Shown here: piece by piece, positions 1-12,324 of the stretch
Layout of the letters: each line of letters starts with the position of its first letter
Numbering within the stretch: the stretch's first letter is position 1
From: Ciborinia camelliae
Lineage: Eukaryota; Ascomycota; Leotiomycetes; Helotiales; Sclerotiniaceae
Assembly (NCBI GenBank): GCA_025890175.1
Contig: JANPYM010000002.1
Span: 4,200,369-4,264,368, forward strand
Length of the DNA: 64,000 nucleotides
Direction of reading: 5' to 3'
The notes under the pieces: generated by a model
What the model was told of the DNA's origin: nothing
Database searches by the model: none
What the model saw: the letters and a program-made list of their open reading frames with translations, nothing else
Position numbers and translations under genes: made by a program

Positions 1-727
1 AACTCGAGAAAGAGATCTATGCGATCAATTCCGATGTGCAAGTTCTCAAGGCTCAAGTGGATATAACCGACTTGACCGCTGTCGAGGAGGTCTACCATAC
101 AATCAAAACTACTTTTGGTACTGCCAATGTTCTGGTCAACAATGCTGGAGTATTCTCTTCCCAAAGTTCTCTTGCTGATGCCACACCGAAAAGCTGGTGG
201 CAAGATTTTGTAAGTGACATTCGTGATAGTGACGGCAGAATATTGGGTTATTGACCCTTTTAATGGCGTAGGAGATCAACGTGAAAGGAACTTTCCTTAT
301 GACTCAAGGGTTTTTGAAACTTGTTGGAACTGGAGGGTCGGGTACGATTATCAATCTTGCAACGAGTGGTAGCCTTGGAACATATCCAAACACGTCTTCC
401 TATGCCATGTCAAAACTGTCAACTGTTCACTTACAAAAATACGTTGCAGCCGAAAATCCGAACATTGCTGCGATGTCATTAGATCCTTGTTTGGCCGAGA
501 CAGATATGTTACTCGATGCTTATAAAACGATGCACCTGATGGATTTCGGATTGATTGGCGGTGCAGCTGTCTGGTTGACGACAAACGACGCTAAATTTCT
601 GAGTGGAAGACTTTTCAATGTTACCTGGGATGTTGACGAATTGGTCGCGCGGGAAAATGAGATAGTCGAGAAAAATGAGCTGGTGTTTAGTTTCATAGGA
701 TCACTCGGAAAGGATCAATTTAAATGA
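1..727 (+). CDS. Short-chain dehydrogenase/reductase (SDR), 5'-truncated by window edge
   Basis: This is the C-terminal part of a classical NAD(P)-dependent SDR oxidoreductase; the substrate cannot be told from sequence. The open frame enters from the left edge (frame of base 3). Exons are <1-209 and 272-727, with a 62-nt GT-AG intron (210-271, phase 0). Visible family marks are a DITD element typical of the adenine-binding region, the NNAG motif, and the catalytic YxxxK as YAMSK in the second exon. The stop is at 725-727. The N-terminal Rossmann glycine motif lies outside the window. It faces the Zn2Cys6 regulator tail to tail; whether the two are functionally linked cannot be said. Confidence 0.9.
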
Positions 728-1443
728 GCTATAGATTTACAAGTAAAGTAGGGACTGGCAAAGAGATGATAACAGGTTAAGCGAAGTCAGTATTACAATC
801 AAGCTTTTCATGAATGAACATATAAGAATACAATGCAGCATCGATATCATGCAGAGGACAAGGAAAGCATTTCAAGTACTCAATGATGCTGACTTCAACA
901 TTGATTAGTGTTTCTTATCTGGTTGGTAACTGTCGGTACAATCATGTGACCGTACACTGATGCCGTACGGGCCGTTGCGTACGGACTGGCGTGGACTGGC
1001 GTCTTAGCGACGTCTATATGAGAGTTCACTTTAGTATAGCATAATCAATCAGAACATTATCAACGTACATCAGTATAGCCTAAAAGTACGTTGATACCAA
1101 CAGTAACGATGGCAATTTCTGACAAGGTCTGATTCAGAGACACGCGGGAGCCATGTTCTGGTGTCCATTTACGGCATGGTTCGAAGGTGTTATCTAGAAA
1201 TATATGGTTCGTAAAATTGGCTAATTTATATCAAAACCAACAGTATAGATAGCATCCAAGAAAACACCCCCAAAAAATTGAAATCATCTCGCTATTCCAC
1301 GTGCATTGACAAGAACCATTGCTCACAACTGTTGTAAAATGATTTGTTTCTGCGAAAATTGAATAATACCCAGCGCGTCATGTCATCAATCCGATGTGTC
1401 ATTCCACTTGAAATTGGGATAATCCGAGATATGGACCCTTGGA
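728..1443. other. Intergenic, no gene seen
   Basis: This is the spacer between two convergent genes. It holds a short GTACGG-containing imperfect inverted repeat near 961-985 and otherwise nothing I can support. Confidence 0.6.
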
Positions 1444-3603
1444 TTAAGAATCGTAATCATTCATAAACCCCCAAAAGCTGTCATCGCGAAAATCACCATC
1501 AAACTGCCATATTTCTGTCCCACTGGCTGCACCAAGCTCGAAAAGCCCATGTTCGTCTATGCTTGCGCACTCCTCAGACTTCGGTTCGTATATTGTAGAC
1601 AGATTGTTGTAAAGTAAATCGTTTATTGGTTGTGGTGGAGCTATGGAGGTGAAATCAAAATTCGAGAGTGGACTCACACTACTCGAAGACGACTCTATGC
1701 AAGGCGCTGAGTCTAGTACTGGTATAAGAGATTTCTTCAAACGAACGTATACTGCTTTTAGGATACCCAGGGCAGCCTTGGTCATAGCATTCCGATCTCC
1801 CATCACGTTGAAACGCTCCATTGCCAATTCAAATTGCTGGAGAGAACCATCCAGTTCATCTCTATTCTCCAAGGGATACATGATGTATATTGCAGCTATA
1901 AGTATTGCGGCGTCAAACGTGCGTAGCACTAGACAGAACATCTTGTGAGAAAGGAGATTGAATAAATCTTTTTGAGAACGTAGGACTTCAAGGGCTGCTT
2001 TGAGAGCTAGAGTTCTGCTGGAAACATTTGTGAATATATATGGGCGATGCAGAGCCATGATGGTAAAGGCAGTATTGTTTTGGAGGTTGGAGCGAGCACG
2101 TTTTAACCAATAGCAATCAGGGTGATCATCGAAAGATGTATCTGGGTTCTGTATTCGAAGATAAGGGGGACAGTATGATGAGATTTGGACAATCAGTCCA
2201 TGCATTCTCTCAACCTTTGCGAAATCTTGTTGGTTGGGGTCGTCTTTCTCCAGAACAGAAATGTCCCACAGCGGGGCAGATACTTCAGATGTCCAAAGAA
2301 GAATAGATAAAGGTGTTGGTGGATCTGACTTGGTACGTGGAGCAGGCGCAACTTCTCGACGATTTGTAGGAATGGGGGCATCAATAGGAAAAGGAAGAGT
2401 CTCATCTCGACGATCGATTGTGGTTGAACGTCCAAGAAGCATGGCCATATCAATATCCCACCACAGAAGTATCAACCAAACTCTCCTCCTAAGCTGGTCA
2501 AGCCACTGGCTCTCGAATCCATTCCCGAGTATCTCGTTGCAATTCTCGTACTCGTTCGTACTGTTCTGTAGATCGATCTCTTGAGCATCTCGAATGGTTT
2601 GTGATAAAGAATGCCAACTCTCAGGTACCATCCCATAGTTTTTTAGAAAAGATGTGCGCAGAAAACCCGCCTGGACAGTAATCAAGGTCGCGTGCCGCTT
2701 TCCTAGTAGGGACAATATTGAATTGCCAGACTGGCTATAATCACATGCTACATCGTCATATGACATATCGATGGCATATTTCAGGGAGTCTAGAATGGGG
2801 TCGTACTCCAGCGGCAAGAATTGAAGAGCAAGAGCAAGGCACTGAAAGAGCAGTGCGGGAAAGAACTGCATATCCCCAGATAACGCGAGTGGGTTCTTGA
2901 GTGTCGAAAAGGATAAACCGTTCCAATCTTTGAGATGATCTTGGAAGATGCCTTCATCTAACGGATAATATTGATGATTGACTTCCCGGAAGAAGATTTT
3001 AACCAGATTTTCGATAATAGCCTTTGAAGGTAGCTGCCGAATCAAGCTCCTGTATTGCTCTCGTATCCCGCTGTTATCCATCGTGGTTAACGGGAGCATT
3101 GATAGAAAGGAACACGGGTCCGTATCGTGGCTCCATATCTTTCTAAAGATACCAAGCGTCGTGTTGTTTTTACCGTTAGGCTTCGCAAAACCAAATGCGC
3201 TGACCTGAGCCATGGATTCTGACTCAAGTTTTATGACATCAAACGATCCCCCATCGTTCGATGAGTTACCTGTGCCCTTCTCCAACAGTTGCTGCTTTTT
3301 GGTAGATTCCGTGCCATAGTGGCATGCTGACTGCTTGTTTCGAACAACACAATTGGAGCAAGGAAGTGAGCGATCGCACTACATACGATTAGTACTGGAA
3401 ATAGCAGTGTCCCTGTGTTTCAACACCTTTTGCTTCCGGCGGTTGCATTCTGTACATGAGAATACTTTCCTATTCCTCTTGCGACGGATCTTCAATGAAC
3501 TGGAGGGTCTCGATATCAATTCTCTTTGAGATACAGTTTTATCTTCTGCCGTCTTGCTCTCTGTCATGACTCTGCACGGGGTGTCATAGGCTTTTGTTGA
3601 CAA
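1444..3603 (-). CDS. Zn2Cys6 fungal-type transcription factor
   Basis: Nuclear binuclear zinc-cluster regulator, about 700 residues. Exon 1 is 3427-3603 and exon 2 is 1444-3378, split by a 48-nt intron (3379-3426) inside the zinc cluster. Splicing restores a full CX2CX6CX5CX2CX8C pattern: CTEC and six residues in exon 1, then a cysteine, PCSNC and a final cysteine in exon 2. A basic stretch (KIRRKRNRK) precedes the cluster. The remaining 600 residues resemble the fungal-specific transcription factor domain (middle homology region). The C-terminus is acidic and aromatic (FRDDSFWGF), a plausible activation region. The start at 3603 is the first ATG of the frame; an internal Met 13 codons downstream is an alternative. 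Target genes are unknown. Confidence 0.9.
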
Positions 3604-3883
3604 GAACTAAGTAGGTACTAGTAATCTGCCGCTGGCCGGGCTCGGCTTATTAATTAGAGAATACAGAAAACGGATTACTTTCTAAAGTGAGGCTGCTTAG
3701 AAGCCACTTTAAGCCACTTCCTAAGCTAGGTAATTCTAGGTACCTAGGTACGCTAAGCTACATTAGTATCCATGTGACTTTTCATGTGACTTTCCATGTG
3801 ACTTGATAAAACCACCCCTATGCGTAAGTTTCTTCAGTCGACAGTGCCATTCATCATCACATATCTAACGATACCCCTTCCAT

Positions 3884-4500
3884 GATCAGAGGAAGCACCA
3901 AAACCTAGTGTGGTTGGGGATAGAGATGTGATTTTGAAATTCGCAGGGAGTACTGTGTGTGGAAGTGATCTCCATCTACTTCACAGCTCTGTCGTGAAGA
4001 TGGAAAAGGGCGATATCCTTGGTCATGAGCTTTGTGGCGAGGTGGAGTCTATGGGACTAGGTGTGAAGGGGTTACAGAAAGGTGATGGTGTGGTTGCCAG
4101 TTTTCGATTGCTTGTGGTGATGTATATGCACCCTTATTTTCGGTGAAGGTGATGTTGACAAGGGAAGTGTTATTACTGTCAAAATAAACAATCCTCACAA
4201 TGTAAAAAGACGAATAGTAATACTATTGAAAATGGAATGGTATGTTTCACTCTTAGTCATCCAAGGGATATCAGATGCTAATGTCCATAGTATGGCGGAA
4301 GAACAGCAGGAATGTTGGATATTCTCTTTTCACTGATGGATTTGCTGGTGGTCAAGAAGAATATGTCCGTGTTCCCTACAGAGATGTCAATCTTCTCAAG
4401 TTTCCACCAAATGTTACAGATGAGAAGGGTCTTTTCTTGTCAGATGGGATTAAAAGGGCAATCACTGCGATATGGCCAAAGAAGGGGTAAATTCAGATAA
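3884..4500 (+). pseudogene. Decayed zinc-dependent alcohol dehydrogenase (MDR family)
   Basis: Readable fragments of a zinc-type medium-chain dehydrogenase, resembling the formaldehyde-dehydrogenase-like group, lie in order but in different frames. The first (from 3892, frame 1) carries GSTVCGSDLH and GHELCGEVE, the usual catalytic-zinc and substrate region. Near 4098 the family's SxxIACG segment continues only in another frame. Around 4203-4245 a structural-zinc-loop-like piece (CKKTNSNTIENG) is readable in a third frame. From about 4306 a piece reads FAGGQEEYVRVPYRDVNLL and then FLSD. After that the cofactor-binding half is unrecognisable. No ATG opens the first frame at the expected place. 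I conclude it is dead. Confidence 0.75.
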
Positions 4501-4750
4501 TGAGAAGTTGCCTGAGTTGTTACCCAGGCAAAAGAAAGAGATGATGATGATGTTACAGTATTTCGCAAATGGGTCGTGGAATATTTTCAGGAAAGGAAAG
4601 GAAAGTCACGAGACATCAAATGGTTCTAACGCAGGAAGATGCTTGTGCTTATTGGTCACATAGGTTCTTCTTAACGGCCGCCAATTGATCGCTCGGTGGC
4701 CGGACAAATGCCATATATCCTTAAGAACACCTGCTTCGTAATGAATCAGG

Positions 4751-5113
4751 TTAGGTATATAGCAAACTTGTATTTTGGTCACCATCAATCGTTGCGATCA
4801 GTTGACGTTGTGTTTTCAACAAAAGAGGATCGACAAGGTCAGTATATTTCAAGACACGTTCATATTCAAGAATAGCTCTCTTTGCATCTTCTCGCAGCTG
4901 GGAATGCATTGCAAGGTGTCTTTGGTAACCAGCATAATGGACCGCGCTCGACATGAAAATGTGTGAGAGGAAGTCCCAGGGTAAGCCCGCCTCGAATGTC
5001 ATCCCACGTGTCGGGATGGCCCCCAACATCCTGGGTAACATGTCTGTTGTCCAAAGTGTAGTGGAGAGATTCTTTGGTAGTTTTTGTACTGCACGGTACA
5101 TCTCTTCGAACAT
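4751..5113 (-). CDS. Hypothetical 120-residue ORF, possibly a gene remnant
   Basis: An uninterrupted 120-codon frame with protein-like composition (FEEMYRAVQKLPKNL, FLSHIFMSSAVHYAGY, AILEYERVLKYTDL). I do not recognise the family. Directly upstream the same frame reads on through MQNYANGERAVHARVDRL, but a TAA sits just before the ATG at 5113, so the sequence may be a longer gene broken by a nonsense change. It lies next to the decayed dehydrogenase, which fits a degenerating locus. It could also be a chance ORF. Confidence 0.3.
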   Translation of the reverse strand: MFEEMYRAVQKLPKNLSTTLWTTDMLPRMLGAIPTRGMTFEAGLPWDFLSHIFMSSAVHYAGYQRHLAMHSQLREDAKRAILEYERVLKYTDLVDPLLLKTQRQLIATIDGDQNTSLLYT

Positions 5114-5496
5114 TTATAGTCGATCGACTCTTGCATGCACTGCCCTCTCCCCGTTTGCGTAATTTTGCATGGATACCCGCGATCACAACTAATTCTATAG
5201 CCTAACGTTGCACTATTTAAGTTTCCAAAAGTTACTTGGACTTTTCAAATTTTTTGAATATTCATACCATCATTGTATTGTCTGGCCGTTAATCATGTCA
5301 AATATATAACATGACATCAGGATGCAGCAGCAGCGGTCCCTGTCCTCCCTTTACTTTTCCATTCTTCACAGAGGAAGAAGCTCTCCGCTTCGAACTATTT
5401 CTTAAACATTCAATATCGTAACTCCTGAAACTATTCCATTCAAGTTCCATCTCACTCCACATATATAACCCTCCAACTAACCGAGAGACTATCTAT

Positions 5497-6356
5497 CTAA
5501 CAAGTATTGATCATAGTAGTCAAAGCCGTTTTCTCCGCACTCGTAATGGTGAGATCATAAACGTATTTAACCTTAATCCACATTTTGGCATATGTGCACC
5601 AGTACGAAGCTATCTTCATCAGCATTTATCGAATCCTCACTGAATCCATTACATTACCCAAGGAAAGGGGAGACATACTCAAACTAGGTTTCCAATCTTC
5701 CGGTCCACTATCACTCTTGGCAGAATTGACTGAATCGGTAACAGCCAATAATTGCGGATTCACAAGATCGTTGGCGAAAACTTGGCGTTGGGCAGTGGTC
5801 CATGAAGCAGCGCCGGATTTCCACGCATTGCTTAGGGGGACGAGATGGTCGATGTCGACGTCGGACGCAGCGGTCCAGGTGGCGCCATCATAGGGGGAGT
5901 ACCACTAGAAAGGGTTAGTGACGGAGATGGAGTAGAGGGTAGGGAGTAATCATACGCTTCCGGATGTGGACTGACAAGCAGTATTGGTGACGACGTTGGT
6001 ACCGTCGCGCATGAGAACCGTTTCTCGTGTGTTACAGGTGCCGGAGATGGTTATCCACTGGATAAGGGAAAATTGGGTGTTAGTTTAGTTTGTGGGGTGA
6101 GTGGAAGGGAGGAGGAGCTTGGGTAAAATAAAGGCGGAGGTTAGATGGGAGAGAAAAGACGAGTACATGAATCAGAACATACATGAGGAAACAAATCCCT
6201 CGAATAACCAGTCTGACTTCCCTGTGCAGCCACAGTCAGACCAGCAAGTTCCGTTTTAGCAACAGCAGCAGTTGGAATACCTGTTGGTGCCGGGACCGGA
6301 GTTGCATGGACGAGAAGTCCTGTTGCGAGAACACTGAGGAGAAGACCTTGAATCAT
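5497..6356 (-). CDS. Secreted HNH-type nuclease (DUF1524/GmrSD C-terminal-like)
   Basis: Predicted secreted metal-dependent nuclease of 204 residues. Exons on the minus strand are 6183-6356, 5956-6057, 5679-5904 and 5497-5609; introns are 125, 51 and 69 nt and all joins keep frame. Residues 1-18 form a signal peptide (hydrophobic LLLSVLATGLLVHA, then APVPAP-like spacer). The core contains DIDHLVPLSNAW (Asp111-His112), the HNH/His-Me finger signature of fungal DUF1524 proteins. Exon 3 has an NDLVNPQLLAV segment, exon 4 the usual YWCTYAKMWI near the C-terminus. A disulfide between the exon-2 cysteines is plausible. A nutritional or defensive role in the extracellular space is inferred from the family only. 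Confidence 0.88.
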
Positions 6357-9300
6357 GATGAGATGAAGTTTGAACCTGAAAAGTATACTTATTTTTTTGG
6401 TTTTTGAAGATGGATGAAGAGAAGGACTTGAGCTGGCGACATGAGGATTCTTATAACAAAGCCATGCCGATTAGAGTGAATAAGGTATATCAAAGCATCC
6501 CCATATTAATTTCTCGGCTCGGCGTTCTGCGACAATGTTGTATTGCACATTCCACCTCGGAAATTCTTTATCAGAATGAAGACTTCCCAATGAACTTTCA
6601 TATGTTCGCCATTCTCACACTCCCCCCAATGCCTCTATCCAGCATCTTGATTGGCATTTCCCCATTCATCCTATCATGACAAATCTCACCCACACGCCCA
6701 AAAAACTATGATATACCCTATGGTGTTGAGCTTCCCAAAGCAGGCACTCGACTGCACCAACTGTAAATGCCGATTCTCGGCACATAGGACCCTTACTCAG
6801 GACAGGAACACATGTTCCCCAACAACTGCAGATAAGTTGATAAGTACGAACAAAGCATTTAGGCACATTGTCTTGGGACTCTTGGGATTCTTGGCTGAGT
6901 GTATCCAATTACCTTTTGTGGAAGGTGGGAGGTGCTTGGCGGTACGGACACCGCCTAATTGTTCTTGTGAACTTTACATGAAGAAAACGGGCTTGATAGT
7001 TGGTTTGTGAGGGTAATATGTTTGAAACACAAAAGAATTGATGGACAAATGCAGAAGCCAATGAGAGATAGTAATAGGTGGCCTCTGCGAAGGCCATCGA
7101 CTTGACCTCTTGATGTTTCTATACCAATAACAACCAACTTGATCTCTCAACCTCAATCTCTCAATCTTTTTTTAACAGTGAAATAAATTTCATATCCCCC
7201 TTTGGCACAATGGTACTTTGATTTGGCGAGACCACTGCTATTGACATCGTGAATAAGAATGATGGAGCGAGTATGATGAGTTGCTATTCTCCTTTGAAGA
7301 ACACTCTCGCACCCATTTTGATCTATCTGAAACTCAGGAATCCTCCATCCCGATCGACGCGGATCAGTTATGCAAAGACTTCGGCCCAACATCACAGCCG
7401 GAGATTGATCATGGCAATGTTCGGTTGAATTTTTGAGAAGTTGAGAGAGTTTTATATCGTAGCTTGAATGAAATGAAGCACCATCGTGTATATCCTGTCT
7501 CTCACTACTTCCCAAGTAAAAGTAAGATTGCAAAGGCAGGTTTGAACAACTCTAGGTGCTAGAGTTTGTTGAATAATCCTGGTTCAGATCCAGGTCCAAC
7601 TTTGAAAGCTTTCAACGTTCGAGAAGTTGTGGATCTACATATAAGAATGATTTCTCCAGATAGCTCATATACACCTATTGAATCGATTTGAAAATCAAGA
7701 ACCTCTTATTCTCGGACAGTTCTCCGAACTATTGGGAATCGTGGCTCTCGCTCTCATTATGATTATGGATGGCCTGAAAGGCTTGAGTCGTACACGGTGC
7801 GTTTGATATCGATATCTCAAAGACTTCAGAAAACCATATGAATCCAGATGAAATTTGTATGATGTCTGGAGTATGGGGTATGGAGTATGGAGTATGGAGA
7901 TACTGTACGTGTTGTGAATTATGATATTGAGGGCCGCCCCTTGCCGGTACCGTAGAGTGGCCTACGCTGCGCTGCGTGGTAGGTCATGGCCCAAGCTCTT
8001 TCTCCAGTTCTCGAGGTGAACAATTGGAATTCGGGATTCGGGATTCGGAATCATGATCAAAATAATTTCATCTCAACTTCTCAAATATTTCACTACATAA
8101 GAGTCTGAGTCTCACGATCTCCAGGAAATGTTTGTCCATCTATATGATAGGTACTGTACGATACTGGCTGGTACTGCACTTTTTCCCTGAGAGATGTATA
8201 AAGGTATTTGGCAGCTTCACGGACATCTTTCGCTGTGCTATCTTGAAAGATCATCCATCACTGACAATCCATACTCTAGATGCAAACGAAATGATAACGA
8301 TACCTATTCAACCAGGAGGCTAGGAGGGGATCTTACAATTCTTTCCAAATGAATATCACATCCATTGGGCCCGCATATTGTCGAATCTTTCATCGCGATC
8401 CTTTTCAATTATCGAATCGATACTTTCTTCGATACTTTCTTCGATGCTTTCTACCAACTTGTTCGGGTGTCAGGAAATTTATACCTGTAGGAAGCCCTGG
8501 CTGAGCCTGGCTGAGCCTGGCAGTTATCGTGTGTTATGTGGATATACAGTCTGGAATAGACAGGGCTATACAATTTGACAAGATCAAAAGAGTTACGAAC
8601 TCTTTACTCGAAAAAAGACGACATGAATCTCACGAATTCCGGAACTGATATTCTTTAAGAACGGAGGTCCGGCACAATTCCCGTTTCAACAGTGCTTTAC
8701 TATACCGTATGGGATTACCGGCCGACATTTCAACAAATTAAATAATATTTGAATGTTGCTCTGCGACGGCACCGATGTGGATTGCATGCCAGATTCCCTA
8801 TTGGATGGCAATAGGAGCACGGCAGTCATATCCGTCTCACTGGGATTTCCAGCATCTCGTTTTTCCGCATGCCAGGTAAGCAGGCAGTTACTTGTTGTGG
8901 ATAGACGGCCCGGCCCCGGTCGATCACTATTCCGTGGATGGTAGATGGCGACTCGGAGGGCGGATATAAGTACCAAATCGAAATGTGAACCCGCGCAAGA
9001 GATTTCGATTTCGAGATATCAGCAAATGAGAACCCAGGGGAACGAGAACTTCAAGCACCACCTGTTGAACAGACGAGTCTCATCCATACTTCTTTGGCTT
9101 TGAGTGGAATTTTCCGGATTTCGAATGGAAAGCGAAATTGATATCATGTACATCGTTCAATCCGGCAAGATGAGTGGAACTTTGCAAGCAAAGTGACGAG
9201 GGGCGGGTGAGCGGAGATATCGGAGAGGGATCATGCCTTTCCGCCCCACAAGTTGATGGATCGATATCCAGGGGTGTGGAGGCATGGTTGTACAGAAACG

Positions 9301-10012
9301 AAAGTGTGGGTCTTTTTGAATGATTATTCCGCAATTTTTTGGTTTTCTCACCACATTTTCTGAATCTTTCAAAGCAGCGTAGTAAGCACCACGCTGCCAT
9401 AATCATCTTCCCAGGATGAGTGCATATCCAAATTCTCACCTCCTTCACAGGAGCGAGTTTTCCCCCGGTTCACTGCTTCAAAATTACCCCCATTCCCTTC
9501 TTTACCTCACACTCTTCCACTCTTGAAAACTTCTTCAATGTTCCCCAAAAGCATTTGGGGTCCATTTTAAAATATCAATACTTTGAATTGCCGCCAAATT
9601 CCAAGGTCAGTCGAAAACATCTAATCTACATGGTTACATGGTTCTCCGCAGGGGGTATTTTATCCTTGGTAATACTTCCAACGAATGGGGTTGCTCTTTA
9701 CTGGGGTAATCTGTGGGAATAAGCTTCATAATCAGTACTATCACAATATGCATATGCTGTGCCTCTTGAAAGCTTTTAGCCCTGTACTCTTTAGGAAGTT
9801 TGATATGGGGGTCCTTGTCTTATCTTGCAGTGGTAACCACGAGGCGACTCAGGCGAGGTCTAGTAATCATTATTCTTGACCGACACCAGTTATTCAAAAT
9901 GTCTTGGCTTTCTTCTTTTATTCTCTTGGTTCTCGTCCAGAAAAAAGCTTTCTTTTGCCTTTAGTCTCGGCACATTTCATCTTCACAAGCTTTTGCATCG
10001 TCTTTTTGAGCC
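6357..10012. other. Gene-poor 3.6-kb stretch
   Basis: I find no ORF with recognisable family marks or convincing splice structure on either strand. Small direct repeats occur: GAGTATGG-type units near 7865-7900, TTCGATAC units near 8415-8450 and a CTGGCTGAGC repeat near 8498-8521. The last few hundred bases must hold the promoter of the downstream transporter. Unrecognised short genes cannot be excluded. Confidence 0.5.
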
Positions 10013-11404
10013 ATGGACGCCTTTACTCCCGCACAGGCAAGTTTATATTATACAGATTTCAAAGCTTCATAGACTCCAACTAACATGTTTTGCGTCAACA
10101 GACGACCGAGCTCGTCTCGCGCATCGGCGCCAAAAAGGCTCGTATGAGAATCGATAAAATGTTCATCAACTCATTTATGGGCGGATGTCTCCTTTGCTTT
10201 GGATGTGCCCTTTCCCTCTCCACCAGTACCGCCCCATGGTTTCAAACAAATGCCCCTGGTCTTATTCGTACCATCTCTGCGATGGTATTTCCCATTGGTT
10301 TGATCATGGTTGTGCTTACGGGAGCGGATTTGTTCACCAGTTATTGCATGTTTAGCGTGGTTGCTTTATTACATCGGCGTTGTAGCTTTTTGGATTTGTT
10401 AAAGACATGGTTTGTGAGTTTCTTTGGAAATTTGGCGGGCTGTTTGTTTTTCATGGCGGTCCTTAGCGGTTGTGAGTATTTACCTACCCTTTTATACTCG
10501 ATGTTGAGGATTAGAGTATACTAATACACAAAAACTAGATGGCGGCACATTCGAGTCTGGAGCATACAGGGAAGAAGCTCTCGCTTTTGCAAAGACTAAA
10601 GCAGTTGCGCCAGAATGGCATCAGATTTTCCTCAAGGGAATCCTGTGTACGTTGTCCTCCCAAGTGTAACAATTCATTTCCACTCGGGGATGAGCGACGG
10701 AACTAAGCTTACAATGATACACAGGTAATTGGCTCGTTTGTATGGCCGTCTTCCTCGCCATCTCTTCCCGCGAGGTCATCTCCAAGATTATCGCTATCTG
10801 GTTCCCTGTGATGTGTTTCGTGGGTTTGGGAACTGACCACGTTATTGCTAATAGTTTGTATTCCCTTTCTTGCCATTTTCCTTTCGATCAACTCTTCAGT
10901 GTCAGATGTCGTGCATGAACAAGTCCGCCAAGCGCAATTCCCCTGCCACGTTACTGGCGACAGCCGTACTAGTTTCAAGCCACTAACGCCTCAATCTCAG
11001 TGTACTTCATCCCCCTCGCCATCTTCCTCAAAGCACCCGCTCCCCTCACAGTAAGCTACTACATCTGGAAATCCATGATTCCCTCCCTCCTCGGAAACAT
11101 CATCGGGGGCGGCCTCTTCTGCGGTGGAGTCTACTGGTACCTCTACCTCGCCCACGAAACCGTACCCATTCATTTTGATACTACGGATGCGAATACAGCT
11201 GTCTATGAACAAGGCGGTCCTATTCAGAGACAGGCTACGGTTGATGGGGCCGGGACCGGCTATGGACATGCGCATGATACAAGTGTTGTACCCAATTCGG
11301 GGAATAATGGCAAGAGTGGGATTGCGAAGGATTTACATTTGGGGGTTGTCGAGAGTTTGGCAAGGAAGAAGGAAGGGAGTGAGGGGAGTAGTGAGAGTGT
11401 TTAG
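10013..11404 (+). CDS. Formate/nitrite transporter (FNT family)
   Basis: Plasma-membrane channel/transporter of the FNT family for small monovalent anions such as formate or nitrite. Exons: 10013-10036, 10102-10471, 10539-10646, 10725-10853, 11001-11404; every join keeps frame. Intron 1 (10037-10101) begins GCAAGT, so it is a GC-AG intron; the rest are GT-AG (67, 78 and 147 nt). Repeated hydrophobic spans follow a short N-terminus (MDAFTPAQ); family-like stretches include MVFPIGLIMVVLTGADLFT, FVGLGTDHVIANMYFIP and GNIIGGGLFCGGVYWYLYL. The C-terminal 75 residues are hydrophilic and presumably cytosolic. No nitrate-assimilation genes lie beside it, so the physiological substrate is undecided. 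Confidence 0.93.
10037..10101 (+). other. GC-AG intron in the FNT gene
   Basis: Donor GCAAGT and acceptor CAACAG flank 65 nt. The donor matches the strong consensus seen at rare GC-AG introns. Splicing joins MDAFTPAQ to TTELVSRIG; no ATG is available in the downstream frame near the expected N-terminus. Confidence 0.75.
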
Positions 11405-12324
11405 ATGATGATTTGATGTGATCAGGCGAGAGTCAAAACGAAACTCTCGGTAAGGAATTCGCGCATCAATCCATCCATCCATCCAGATGTAAAACGAGTT
11501 GAAGAGTCAGATGCCGATGATGATCTGATCCTACCGTAGGTGTTTTGTCCCGAGACGCCATGATGATGCGCATTTTATTAAGTTTGTGCGGTGTGAGATG
11601 GGGTGATGATTTGAAGTCGGCTTCAATCTTTCTGTGTATATAGGTACATTTTCATATCTTTTCACTCCTTCGTTCTTAATTAGTATACGTATAATGAATG
11701 ATACTTCTTCAATCTTCTTCTTCTATTGATACTTAAATCATCACTTCACTTTACTTCATTACGCTATGGTCTGGTCTGGTCTTGAAAGGTTCAGGTGGGA
11801 GCCAGAGATGGGCATGGATCTTGGTAGATGAACTGGAATGGGAAGACCTCATGATGGATGTTTATTTGGAAATTTGGTGATGTGATCAGATGGGATGGGA
11901 TGGGATGAATATGGTGTCATTGGGAATGGAAGATTGATCAGATGGGATGGGATAAGAGTTCGCCGGGGGGGGGATTAAGACGGGAAGTGAAGATGAAAAC
12001 GTGAGTATCGCCGGGATATGGTTAAACCTAAACCATCTGATACCTATGGTCACCTATATACCAAGGTCCAAGTGAGCTTTAAGCTAATATTACCATTGGG
12101 GAGCGTTGAATATGAATGGGATCACAATACAATGCTTTCGTAGGTAGGTATCAAAAATTAGGTACCTATAGACAAAGGTATTTCAAGAAAATGAGGTTAA
12201 CCAGTCGTTTAAAATTGATTTCGATAGCATAATAGTCCCGTCCCATTCAACTAACATTTATAAACTCCACCAAGTAGGCATCGTCTCGCCGTCACCACAT
12301 AACTTGAAGTTACAGTACCTATAC
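11405..12324. other. Intergenic, microsatellites only
   Basis: Spacer between convergent genes. It has (ATCC)n at about 11467-11483, GATGG/GATGGGATGGG runs at about 11889-11960, and a TAGGTA tract near 12140-12170. No gene seen. Confidence 0.6.

Noticed and set aside
9080..9448. 122-codon minus-strand ORF
   Set aside because: No recognisable family or splice structure; an overlapping frame of similar character exists.
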